This document shows positions 23,561 to 34,100 of a DNA stretch of 64,000 nt, piece after piece. The stretch comes from Telmatactis stephensoni (taxonomy: Eukaryota > Cnidaria > Anthozoa > Actiniaria > Isophelliidae), in assembly GCA_029948255.1 (NCBI GenBank), contig JALIZF010001437.1, forward strand, positions 247,117 to 311,116. The letters are read 5' to 3'. The notes below the pieces were generated by a model. The model saw only the letters and a program-made list of their open reading frames with translations, was not told the origin of the DNA and ran no database searches. The stretch's first letter is position 1, and each line of letters starts with the position of its first letter. The position numbers and the translations under genes are program-made.

Positions 23561-24990
23561 TTAAAAAAAAAATACCAAATTAGGTCTAAGAACAAAGAAC
23601 TAATAGTCAAAGGTATCAGTTTTGTACTCTGTTTAGAGCAGCATTTGTATGATGTAAAAGAGACCTTGATCACCATGCAATGATCGTATTAAAGTCCCTT
23701 GATGCGTTCCTTGCCGTGACCGTGCCGTTTTCACAGTCTTGCTCTAAAATTGCTCTAAATCGCCTTTTCTCCTGTGATGACGTGTATAAATTGTAACTTA
23801 AGATCATGCTGTTAGAGGGCAAAAAAATACGAAAAAATATTGAATAAAAAAGTTACTACTGTGTTGAAATATATCGATCTTAAAATAATAATTTTGTGCA
23901 TTTCCAGCCTGAAATAAAACGATACCAAAGCGCAAATCGCAGTCTTTTTTTAACCAATGCATTAAATATCAACTAGCAAGTACCAACTAGCAGCTAGCAG
24001 CCAGCAAGCTACCTTTTCTCGTTATCGTGAATTATCAGGACAGTAGACTAATCTGCATGGATAGCTAGCCTAACGTAACTAGCTTGATTAAAATCTTCTT
24101 CCAATGATCTCTTTACAATCACGTGTACACGTGTTGACAACTGTGCAGCATGTATACAATTTGTCTGCGCATGTCTGTGTTTTTGGCGTGAAATTCATTT
24201 GCATATCGAATGAAAGAAATTTCATTTCATCTTTAGCACGTAAGACAGGAGTTGAAGTGGTTTTGGCCTGTCGGCTCCACTAATTAAGTACTACTTACGG
24301 TTGCCTTCGTGAATCAAGTCTGTGACCTACAACAGTATTTGGACCGGTATGTGAATAAGGGTTTGTTTACTACTCATGCTTTCTTGGTTTAGTTGATAAT
24401 TTTATCGAAAATGATCGCGGTCAGTTTTTGAAAACGTTGTACACTGAGCTTATCTAAGAACCTAGCGATAGATCCGTTTCCCGCAGTGAAAGGAACCCCT
24501 TAAACCTTTAACCCTAACTCTAACCTAACCCTTGGACCTTTGAGGCTGGACATTTATTTGAAAGTATACTAACACACCTTTTTTCGGTTGGTCGTTGGAG
24601 GTAACTATGGAACAAAATTAGTGATGTTAGGTAATAGGGTGTTATTGTCTCGTTTTCTAAAGTTTGTCACACATAGTCATGGCTTTAAAGACTCTCTCTA
24701 TCTGATGATTGTTGAACACTGTTAGAAATATCAAAATTTCTACTATTCGAGCAAACAAAAAAACATATATGAACTACAAGAATATTTAGTTGCGATTGAA
24801 ATGTACGGATCAAATGGCATGCACAATCAACCTGGAGATACATACCTAAATGAACAGAGTGTCTCCAATAGTTACTATCACCTTTTCGTATGAAGAGCAT
24901 TCATGAATCTAACTCACAAAGCAAAGTTTCTGTGTATAATAGTAGTAGTTGTTGATGATAATGATGTTGTTAATTGATGTTGATGTTGAA
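23561..24990. other. Spacer, no gene seen
   Basis: Mostly AT-rich unique sequence without a recognisable coding frame. Minor features are an AGCTAGCAGC-type repeat (about 23975-24005), a short telomere-like stretch of degenerate CCTAAC words near 24505-24535, and GTT/GAT-rich sequence at 24945-24990 into which the next SINE appears to have inserted. Confidence 0.45.
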
Positions 24991-25107
24991 GGAGCAAGGA
25001 TGGCACAGTTGGTTAGTGCGCGGCCTTCGGTCCGAGAGGTCCCTAGTCCTGACTTCGCATCCTTGTTTCGACTTCTTTCCTTTCCGTGTAGCATTAAGTA
25101 GCTTTAA
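24991..25107 (+). mobile_element. tRNA-derived SINE (family 1), 5' half
   Basis: Begins GGAGCAAGGATGGCACAGTT with an A-box-like GGCACAGTTGGTTAGTGC, then TTTCGACTTCTTTCC and CCGTGTAG. It stops inside the element at AGCTTTAA, where a large TIR element begins. The missing half resumes at 33216. Confidence 0.85.
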
Positions 25108-25309
25108 GGAACCGGTCATTATGTAGAGGGGGGAGGGAAAATATGTTGGGAAGATCAAATTTTCTGTAAGGCCCCCCAGCATGGTATGTAAATAGCAAGT
25201 GACCCCCCCTTATTTATTCATTATTTTAGTGATGACCCCCCCCCCCCCCCCCCTCTTCTGCCACCTCATATTTTTCCGGTTAGGTTTATATATGTCCAGT
25301 AATTATTAA

Positions 25310-27500
25310 AAAGTTTGTCACATATGATTACAATACAATACAATAATACAATATGTCTTTATTTAGTACCACAATTTAGATATATACTATTTACTCGTGC
25401 CCAGGCCTTTAGGCCGGGAACGAGTTATAAACTGCAATTTTTTACTGGGCTGCCCTGTGGCAGGCCCAGTCATAATCTACCTTTGTTTTTTTTGTCGTTT
25501 TTTCCTGTCTTCGTCTCGAGAAAAGGCCTTGCGCAATACTGTACACGCGCAATGCATTACTGGGTGCTTCAAGCATTCAGCCAGATAGAAGGGCCGCCAT
25601 TAGACATGAGATTTCGAAGTAAGTTTTCAGCCTTTTTCTTCGTGATTATTGTTGTTCTTTCCATATGTCAGATAGAATTACCGTTTACAAATCTAGAGGA
25701 GATTTCTTGTTGAATATTTTGCTGATTCATAGAAGATTTTAAAGCTTTATCGATCGTACTTGAAATATGAGACGCGGGACCGACGGAAATAAACCTAACC
25801 AAAGCATTCTAGAATCTATCGGGAACCACATACAGTTCCATTAGACATAGTACTTTTATTGTCAATAATAAATTTAAGAAATATACATGGAAATAAAGCT
25901 TTTGTTTTTTTTTCTGAAAGTCTTGTTTTGAACAGTACATTTTTATATGCGTGATCGAGAACCCGGCAGAATACCAGTCGAGAGAATTTATACACGCTTC
26001 ATAAATAAATCCAGGAAAATAATAAATATTCTAGGATTATGACTGCACATCATAACTGTCATAAGAGTAAACTTAACTGAGAAAAATTACATAAGCTTAA
26101 CATGGATATTTGGAAATAGGAGGTATGAAAAGTCAAATGTAAAGTGAAATTAGCAAGGATTAATCTCAATCCAGTATGCTTAATAAAGGGTATAGTACAT
26201 GATTCGATCCTATGCATGTAAGGAAAACTACAAGTCATCTGTTTATAAAAATTTGAATCATATTAATTTTATTCTGTCAAGTGATATAGAAACAATTCCT
26301 GTACCTATGATCTCATTAATACAATATCCAAGCACCTTTAGTGACAATGTACTTATGTTTGGGTTGAATGCAGGTACCCAGCTGTATATTCAATACTATC
26401 TTTAGATAAAATTGACTACAGTCCAAGCTACGGTCACTATTGTACACTAGAAACTTTTGATTGCTGTACATTTTGGGTGAAATAATATACAATTATGCAA
26501 TCTTTAATCACACAAAATTATACCTCATTCATAATACCAATTGGTTGTACTGTGGCCATCTACTATACCTCAGATGGTAAAAACTATTTGATTCACATGC
26601 TATGCCTCACCCTCAAGGAACCTGTGTCCTTTATTAGAATGCTGCCATGTGCTATATCTTTGTATTCTCTTTGTTTTTCTCTGATAAAATCTACCTGGTA
26701 TTGGAATTCAGAGAATTTAAGCTCATTTGTAGAACATGGAACACAATTGCACAGTTCACTTTATAATACTTCTGCTGAACAGCCTATAATTAGATGCACA
26801 CTGATATCTGTACCACCCAATGCCAATAGCCACAGGTAGCCCAGTTACCCTGCCAACAGGGTCTAGTTTTTTCTTTTTTTCCTGTGTTCGTCTCGAGAAT
26901 GCAGCATTCTTGCGCAATCGGTCACGTGTTACACCCCTGATTGGTTAAGAACGTAAAAAACAATGCCCTTCATTCATCACCTCCGTAGTGAACGCCAGCG
27001 AGGAACTTTAGGAATGCAAGATGGCCGACTACAAAGAAAATAGCTTTCAGAGACAAGCTTTTCCTGCAGTAGCACAATGTAATTTGGAGCTTTTAACTCG
27101 AGATATATCTATATACTTATAAGAGCTTCAGAATGGGCTGTTATTTTGAGCTTGATCTCCAATACTTTGACCAAATAGCGAACTCTAAATGGAGTACTTG
27201 AAGAGAGGCCCTCGCGATAAAGACTATTTCCTATGAGCTGGAAAACTACGAATTTCTCATCCTACATGTTGCTAAACGAGCATACATAGAAGCAAGTCAA
27301 TTATATTCCTCATTCAAGCATTCAAGAGATCTTGAAAGGATTTTGTACTGAATTTTAATATCGAAATTATCACCAGACAATTTATACGTTTCTATTTGAC
27401 CTCGCGTTTGGTCACGTAATGTCTTTTATTCGTATATAAAACATCCTAAACATGAACGAAAAAATACAAGTTGTTATTGTGTCAAAAACGCCGATGTAGA
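25310..27500. other. Interior of the 8.1-kb element, no gene recognised
   Basis: AT-rich sequence with a pair of related blocks: CCTGTCTTCGTCTCGAGAA followed by TTGCGCAAT at 25504-25540, and CCTGTGTTCGTCTCGAGAA with TTGCGCAAT at 26881-26920. The plus-strand frames at 25315-25713 and 26495-26839 have no recognisable motif. A C-run of about 17-20 bases lies at 25233-25252. Confidence 0.4.
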
Positions 27501-27509
27501 AGTCTTTAC

Positions 27510-30500
27510 TACGGAAGCCCAGGAGGGTCACTGATCGTTTCTACTTTTAACTTTTTGCTTTTTGTTTTTAACTTTTTGTTTTTTATTTTTTGCTTTTCCG
27601 TTTTTTACTGATCGTTTTTATTTTTAACTTTTTGCTTTTTGTTTTTAATGTTTCCGTTTTTATTTGCAAGCTTTCGGTCTTTATTTTTAACTTTTTGCTT
27701 TTTGCTTTTAACTTTTTGGTTTTTATTTTTTGCTTTTCCGTTTTTTACTGATCGTTTTTATTTTTAACTTTTTGCTTTTTGTTTTTAATGTTTCCGTTTT
27801 TATTTGTAAGCTTTCAGTTTTTATTTTTAACTTTTTGCTTTTTGTTTTTAATGTTTCCGTTTTTATTTTTTGCTTTTCCGTTTTTAACTTTTCGGTTTTC
27901 ACTTGAATATTTTCCGTTGTTATTTTTCGCTTTTCCGTATTAATTTTTTGTCTTTCCGTTTTTATTTTTTGCATTTCCGTTTTTATGTTTCGCCTTTCCA
28001 TTTTTATTTTTCGCTTTTCCGTTTTTATTTTTCGCTTTTCCGTTTTTATTTTTCGCTTTTCCGTTTTTATTTTTCGCTTTTCCGTTTTTATTTTTCGCTT
28101 TTCCGTTTTTATTTTTTGGTTTTCCGTTTTTATTTTTCGCTTTTCCGTTTTTATTTGTTACCTTTTCGTTTTTATTTTTGGATTTTCCGTTTTTGTTTTT
28201 CGCCTTTCGCGTTTTTATTTTTTGCTTTTTTTTGTTTTATTTTTCCGATTATTTATTTTTAACAAATGAAAAACAAAAATTTAGTGTTTAAAACGGAAAA
28301 GGAACAAATAAAAACGGAAAAGCAAGAAATAAAAACGGAAACACAGAAAATAAAAACGCTCAGCATAGACCATAATGCTCTGCGGGTCAATCGTTATCAA
28401 CATGGTGGACGTGTGGTTGTGCTGTATATTTTCACTTTATTAGGCGGAATGGACCATGTTTGGAAAAAATAATTAGTAGATATTTCAAAGATTTTCATTT
28501 TGCAAAAAATGGTCACTTGGTGAATTCTGGCGTGCAAAGAAATGTAAACAACCTGGAGTAAAAAGTGATTCCAATCCGAAGCTTGTCTTGCCTTTGTATA
28601 GTACTGTACAGTACAGTAGTTAAGGCTCTAATGGGCTCGCGCGAGATTTTATCGAGGATTTTTTCTGTAAATTCCAGTTTGCATGTAGGTTGTTTTTGAG
28701 TTCGGGACACCAAAACAATAAAGGAAAAGGGGTCCGCGGTGCTACTTTTAGAGCTACGATAGCTCGATAACGGTCTACTCCACCCTTTAGATCTAGTTGA
28801 CTGCAGGTGTTTGTAATATGTAAAATAAAGCCTTCCACACGTACTCAAGCAAACAGAGTATCGTAAATAATCAATAAATCTTCACGTATTTGTAGGGAAT
28901 GGTACGGTAAGTTTTACTTAAAATTTCAGATCGAGCCCGGGGAGGTACTACCACCCCAACTTGGGTAAGGACCTCAAAACCCTGACCCTATCGCAGACCT
29001 AAAATTTCGATTTTTCATACCCTACCCCAGACTTAACCTAAGACTTGTACACACTATCCTAGATTAAACAGTTAGTGTTAACTACATCGTGGTCATACTA
29101 CATTTGTTGACATGCAAAAAATGGTCATTCAATAGATTGAAATCAATATTTACTAACTTTCAATGGAATTTACATCGTTTCTGTGTCGCGATCGACAGAA
29201 AGCGTAGCTTATTTCAGACTAAAACCGACCAAAACCTACCCCTATCCCAGACTAAAACGACCAAATTGTAACCCTAACCCAGACAAAAACCATACCCTAT
29301 CCCAGACAAAATGTCAAAAAAGGATACCCTACCCCAGACCAAAAAGCCGAAAAACCATACCCTATAGCGCGGCACATATACCCGTATATAGAAAATATAG
29401 GCGAGTACCTCCCCCCCCCCCCCCCCCCCCCCGGGAGATCGAGTTGAAATACAGTCGGGCATATACGGTAAACTTTTATAGCTTATAAGTTAAGCTTAAT
29501 ATACTTATAACGCCAGCCTTAACTAAGTCTTATAAGATAACATCAGAGTCCAGCACAACCACACGTCCGCCATGTTGACGATTGACCCGCAGTGCATTAT
29601 GGTCTATGCTGAGCGTTTTTATTTGCTGTGTTTCCGTTTTTATTTCTTGCTTTTCCGTTTTTATTTCTTGCTTTTCCGTTTTTATTTGTTCCTTTTTCGT
29701 TTTTATTTTTCGTTTTTCCATTTTATGAAAAACACTAAATTTTTGTTTTTCATTTTTAAAAATAAAAAAAAAAGCAAAAAATAAAAACGCAAAAGGCGAA
29801 AAACAAAAACGGAAAATTCAAAAATAAAAACGGAAAGGCAAGAAATAAATACGGAAAGGCAAAAAATAAAAACGGAAAAGCGTCAAATAAAAACGGAAAG
29901 GTAACAAATAAAAACGGAAAAGCAAAAAATAAAAACGAAAATGCGAAAAATAAAAACGGAAAAAGAACAAATAAAAACGGAAAAGCGAAAAATAAAAACG
30001 GAAAAGCGAAAAACAAAAACGGAAATGCGAAAAACAAAAACGGAAATGCGAAAAATAAAAACGGAATGTAACAAATAAAAACGCAAAAGGCGAAAAACAA
30101 AAACGGAAAATTCAAAAATAAAAACGGAAAGGCAAGAAATAAATACGGAAAGGCAAAAAATAAAAACGGAAAAGCGTCAAATAAAAACGGAAAGGTAACA
30201 AATAAAAACGGAAAAGCAAAAAATAAAAACGGAAAAGCGAAAAATAAAAACGGAAAAGCGAAAAACAAAAACTGAAATGCGAAAAACAAAAACGGAAATG
30301 CGAAAAATAAAAACGGAATGTAACAAATAAAAACGGAAAAGAGAAAAATAAAAACGGAAAAGCGAAAAATAAAAACGGAAAATCGACAAATAAAAACGGA
30401 AAACATACAAGTAAAAACCGAAAAGTTAAAAACGGAAACGCAAAAAATAAAAACCGAAAAGTTAAAAACAAAAAGCAAAAAGTTAAAAATAAAAACTGAA

Positions 30501-30586
30501 AGCTTACAAATAAAAACGGAAACATTAAAAACAAAAAGCAAAAAGTTAAAAATAAAAACGATCAGTGACCCTCCTGGGCTTCCGTA
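27510..30586. mobile_element. Foldback-like element, 3.1 kb, arms of about 0.9-1.0 kb
   Basis: The termini are TACGGAAGCCCAGGAGGGTC and its exact reverse complement, flanked on both sides by CTTTAC (27504-27509 and 30587-30592), a 6-bp target duplication. The left arm (27510-28424) and right arm (29551-30586) are inverted copies. They consist mostly of a tandem motif of about 20 bp, with a unit like TTTTTATTTTTCGCTTTTCCG, and end inward in a unique block (GGTCTATGCTGAGCG; CATGTTGACGATTGACCCGC). The loop is 28425-29550. Long arms made of short tandem repeats are the hallmark of Foldback/Galileo-type elements. Frames encoding FxFxFRFYF or KTEKQKIKTE repeats are translations of the repeat, not genes. 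Confidence 0.88.
28936..29435. mobile_element. hAT-like MITE with CCCGGGG termini (copy 1)
   Basis: Starts CCCGGGGAGG and ends in a C-run of about 22 followed by GGG. It is flanked by a perfect 8-bp duplication, AGATCGAG, at 28928-28935 and 29436-29443. The interior is a degenerate tandem of TACCCTATCCCAGAC-like units. It shares end structure with 50134-50693. The 8-bp duplication points to hAT. It lies in the loop of the Foldback-like element, so it inserted after that loop existed. Confidence 0.8.
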
Positions 30587-30893
30587 CTTTACAGCAAACA
30601 ATTGAGATACATAGTGAAATAAAAAGTTGAATAAACTGGTATATTTGCAGGTAATATGTTTGCATGTCGGTGATATATAATACGCATGCATGATAATAGA
30701 AAGACAAAGGCAAACACTAATAGCTGCTGACAGACAAATTGACTAATCAGATATTCTTTCGTTTTAGTTAACCGATTCAAAAATGGTCTATATACTAGCT
30801 ATTTCTAATAGAAAGTGAAGTGCTGCGAGTATGCAAGGTATACAACAACAATTGAGAGTGGGTACATTTAACCCGTGAAACCCTAAGTGAACG

Positions 30894-31513
30894 TACAAGT
30901 TGTGAGTTGTAATGGATTTCTTTTGTATCTTTGACTGGTAAATAATTAGCGATATTGTTAATACAAATTTTGCTTATTGTTCTTTTAATTCAGTTTAGTC
31001 AGTCTTTGGATCAGTTTTGAGAGAATTATCAAGCTGCGTGATCGTGTTAGATCGGTAAGCTGAAACCTAAGCTTTTGTGCTATCTGTCGAATTCAACCCT
31101 CATTCGTCAGTACAAATATTCATAAAGGTCAAAGGCTGTTTCTTTAGTAGTGACGTTTTACAGGCAGCAACAAAAGTGCGGACAAACTCATAAAAGATCA
31201 TTGTCTTTCTCTAAAACCATCACTAAACTGCCTGTAAAACGTCACTAGCCTGTGACCTTTATAAATATTTGCACTGACGAATGAGGGTTGAATTCGACAT
31301 GATATCGAACATGATAGCACATAAACTTAAGCTTCAACTTACCTATCCGCTAACACGATTACGCAGCTTGATAATTCTCTCAAAATTGATTCAAAGACTG
31401 ACTAAAATTAAAAGAACAATAAGCAAAATTTCCCTAATTATTTACCAGTCAAAGATACAAAAGAAATCCATTACAAAATACTTACCAACACTCTTTTATA
31501 ACCACAACTTGTA
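30894..31513. repeat. 620-bp imperfect palindrome
   Basis: The left arm (30894-31167) and right arm (31228-31513) are inverted copies of about 280 bp separated by about 60 bp. Matching blocks include GTAATGGATTTCTTTTGTAT, TTATTGTTCTTTTAATT, AATTATCAAGCTGCGT and GTGACGTTTTACAGGCAG. Arm identity is high but indels are present. It looks like a foldback element or a tail-to-tail pair of repeat copies. No protein is evident. Confidence 0.85.
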
Positions 31514-31799
31514 TATCCAGTGACCACTGACCATGCATTAACGTTAACTGATTATGATGACGTTTTTTGACGTCACGAGAAAATCGCTGAAAAGCTCGAG
31601 CTTTGCACGAATAGGCTAGTAAGCTGCTCGCTTCGCTCGCAGCAATTACGGTTAACTATTTCCCGGAATGGCGAAAAATGCGTGAAACGGCTCGGGGAAG
31701 AGTACGAACGGGGCCGGTCATTGGAGCCTCTCTTAAAAGGGGCTCCCGGGGCACGAGTGAACGCACGTGTGCGTCTAGTTACAATTAAAATTAAAACAG

Positions 31800-32577
31800 G
31801 ATATTAGGTACAGGCTACCCGCTATAATAACCACGGGGTTAAACAAAGATAGGTAGCCGACTAGTTAATGTTTACATTTACGAGATATGGTCAAATAATA
31901 TAATACTAAAAAAGACGTACAGAAAAATAACACTGAAATTGAACAAGTACTTAAATCAGAGGATCGAGGTCGATAATGATGAGATATTTACAAGGAAATG
32001 GAAAACGTAGATAGGTAATATATACAATAAAATAGTTTCTTGAGAAATATGAACATAAACACTGAAGTCAAAAACAATATCACACTAGGAGTTATAGGAG
32101 GCGAGAATATCATTACATAATTTTTCTTTAAATTTTTCTTTGCAGAGTTTCTTTGTGGGATCACTGATTGAATTCCATACTTTGACGCCAGAAAATTTAA
32201 TATTGTATTTGCCATAGCTAGTTCTAATTTTTGGCAAAGAGTAGCTGAACTTTGAGGCTAAACGAGTATTGTAATTATGTTTTTCATTTACATTGGTGAA
32301 GTAAGATTTGAAGGAGATAGGCAGATTGTTAGAATGGAAATCATACATGAATAATGAAGTGTAAAGAAAGACGAGATCTGGGAATTTCAGAATTTTTAAT
32401 TCAAGAAAAATTGGGTTCGTATGAGCTTGAAAACTGTTGAAGGTGATTAGGCATATAGCTTTTTTTTGTAGGATAAAAAGAGGATTTGTTGTGGATTGAT
32501 ATGTGTGACCCCATGCGACAATGCCATAAGTGAGATAGGGGTAAATTAAACAGTAGTAAAGATTAGAAAGAATGTCT
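31800..32577 (-). mobile_element. CR1/L2-like non-LTR element: RT C-terminal fragment and 3' UTR
   Basis: From about 32577 down to the stop at 32085 the minus strand is open. It encodes LYYCLIYPYLTYGIVAWG, then IRTSYGK..IKFSGVKVWNSI preceded by HNYNTRLASKF. This order is characteristic of the C-terminal end of reverse transcriptases of CR1/L2/Rex-type retrotransposons. The catalytic RT core is missing, so the copy is 5'-truncated. The UTR at 31800-31980 includes a GGCTACC/GGTAGCC stem that also occurs at 7690-7875. Confidence 0.78.
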
Positions 32578-33215
32578 AAAGATTATAAGATGATTTCCTT
32601 GATAACTTTGGACTAACCTATTAAATTACAAAACATATATTTAATACTAGTGTACTAGTGCTAGTATTAAATATACTAAATGTGATATTTTTGCTAAATA
32701 ACAAAAATGGAAAATATCTCTTAACTTTTATAAATTTTTCAAATTGCAAAATTGGCATAATTCTCATCATGTTTAATTGCCTCTTGGGTTATGGAGGTGA
32801 CAAGCATTTTTTAAAGGAAAATTCAGTCAAAGCACATAGTAATGCAGGTAGGTCTACATTCTTTTAATGATTAACTAAAATTTGAGATAATATTGAATAG
32901 TGTTCAGAGTACATGCGAACAGTATTTCTGTAAAATACAAATCACTAAGGCGTACAAAATGGTAGTGTTTTGAACAAAAAAAACAAAAGATGTTGTATAA
33001 ACTTGTACAAGTTAGCATTGCTGTTTTACACATATTGTTTGCACTCCAATATTTTAATTGTTTTACCCACCTTTGCTAATGGATCGCTCTTGAAACTGAT
33101 GGCCCCCCTCAAGGTATTTTTAAAAAAGTTGAGTCCTTCCCTCCAGCCAATCTAAAATAGGCTTGACCCCCCTTCTTTTTTTCCCTCCTCCTCCACATAA
33201 ATAATGACCGGTCCC

Positions 33216-33332
33216 TAAATACTCTTAAAACGGAGCACTGATGGGAGAGAAGGGGAACCGTTGGCTTCCTGGAAGATTAGCTCAGCTAAAGGAACTTCCG
33301 ACGTTAAACAAAGTCCTTTACCTTTTACCATT
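33216..33332 (+). mobile_element. tRNA-derived SINE (family 1), 3' half
   Basis: Continues the SINE cut at 25107: TAAATACTCTTAAAACGGAG, CACTGATGG, GGCTTCCTGGAAGA, and a TTTACC-type tail at about 33316-33330. The order matches the complete minus-strand copy at 59589-59853. Confidence 0.85.
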
Positions 33333-34100
33333 TATGTTGTCGTTGTTGAAGTTGTTATTCTTATTAATTGTAGTTGTTATTGTTGTTGTAGTTATTGCTG
33401 TTGCTGTTATTGCTGTTGATGTTGTCGTTGTTATTATTGTAGTTGTTATTGTTGTTGTAGTTATTGCTGTTGTTGTTATTGCTGTTGATGTTGTCGTTGT
33501 TATTATTGTAGTTATTGTTGTTGTAGTTATTGCTGTTGCTGTTATTGCTGTTGATGTTGTCGTTGTTATTATTGTAGTTATTGTTGTTGTAGTTATTGCT
33601 GTTGCTGTTATTGCTGTTGATGTTGTCGTTGTTATTATTGTAGTTATTGTTGTTGTAGTTATTGCTGTTGCTGTTATTGCTGTTGATGTTGTCGTTGTTA
33701 TTATTGTAGTTATTGTTGTTGTAGTTATTGCTGTTGCTGTTATTGCTGTTGATGTTGTCGTTGTTATTATTGTAGTTATTGTTGTTGTAGTTATTGCTGT
33801 TGCTGTTATTGCTGTTGATGTTGTCGTTGTTATTATTGTAGTTATTGTTGTTGTAGTTATTGTTGTTGTAGTTATTGCTGTTGATGTTGTCGTTGTTGTC
33901 GTTGTTATTATTGTAGTTATTGCTGTTGTTGTTATTGCTGTTGATGTTGTTGTTGTTATTCTTATTGTAGTTGTTATTCTTGTTGTAGTTGTTATTGTTT
34001 TTGTTCGTGGTGTTATTGTTTTTGTTAATTGATGTTGTTATTCTTGTTAAAGTTGTTATTGTTGTCGTTGTTGATGATGGTGATGATGATGTTATTGTTT
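33333..34100. repeat. 66-bp minisatellite made of GTT/ATT/GCT triplets
   Basis: GATGTTGTCGTTGTTATTAT recurs every 66 bp (for example 33487, 33553, 33619, 33685, 33751 and 33817), and each unit is itself a string of trinucleotides. Because 66 is a multiple of three, the tract is open in several frames and gives a 263-aa frame of V, I, A and D that begins inside the SINE. I treat that frame as an artefact of the repeat. GAT repeats follow at 34063-34095. Confidence 0.92.

Larger units (their letters stand above)
25108..33215. mobile_element. 8.1-kb TIR insertion splitting a SINE (TAA duplication)
   Basis: The left end reads GGAACCGGTCATTATGTAGA and the right end is the reverse complement of GGGACCGGTCATTATTTATG. 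A GGGAGGGAAAA-like subterminal block follows on both sides. The ends interrupt a SINE that continues exactly on the far side, with TAA at 25105-25107 and 33216-33218 as a 3-bp target duplication. TAA fits the TWA target of PIF/Harbinger elements. No transposase was found. Much of the interior is later insertions (27510-30586, 30894-31513, 31800-32577), so the original element was shorter. Confidence 0.7.

Noticed and set aside
23395..23683. Lys-rich and Phe/Ser-rich frames on opposite strands
   Set aside because: Both are explained by a degenerate purine-rich repeat of about 18 bp.
24505..24535. Interstitial telomere repeat
   Set aside because: Only a few degenerate CCTAAC/CCCTAA words; too short and irregular to claim.
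27723..30691. Several long frames rich in FRFYF/FPFLFFAF or KTEKQKIKTE repeats
   Set aside because: They are translations of the tandem repeat in the Foldback-like element arms; open on both strands and in several frames, with no independent coding signal.
33241..34032. 263-aa frame of Val, Ile, Ala and Asp
   Set aside because: It starts inside a SINE and runs through a 66-bp trinucleotide minisatellite; the frame stays open only because the period is a multiple of three.
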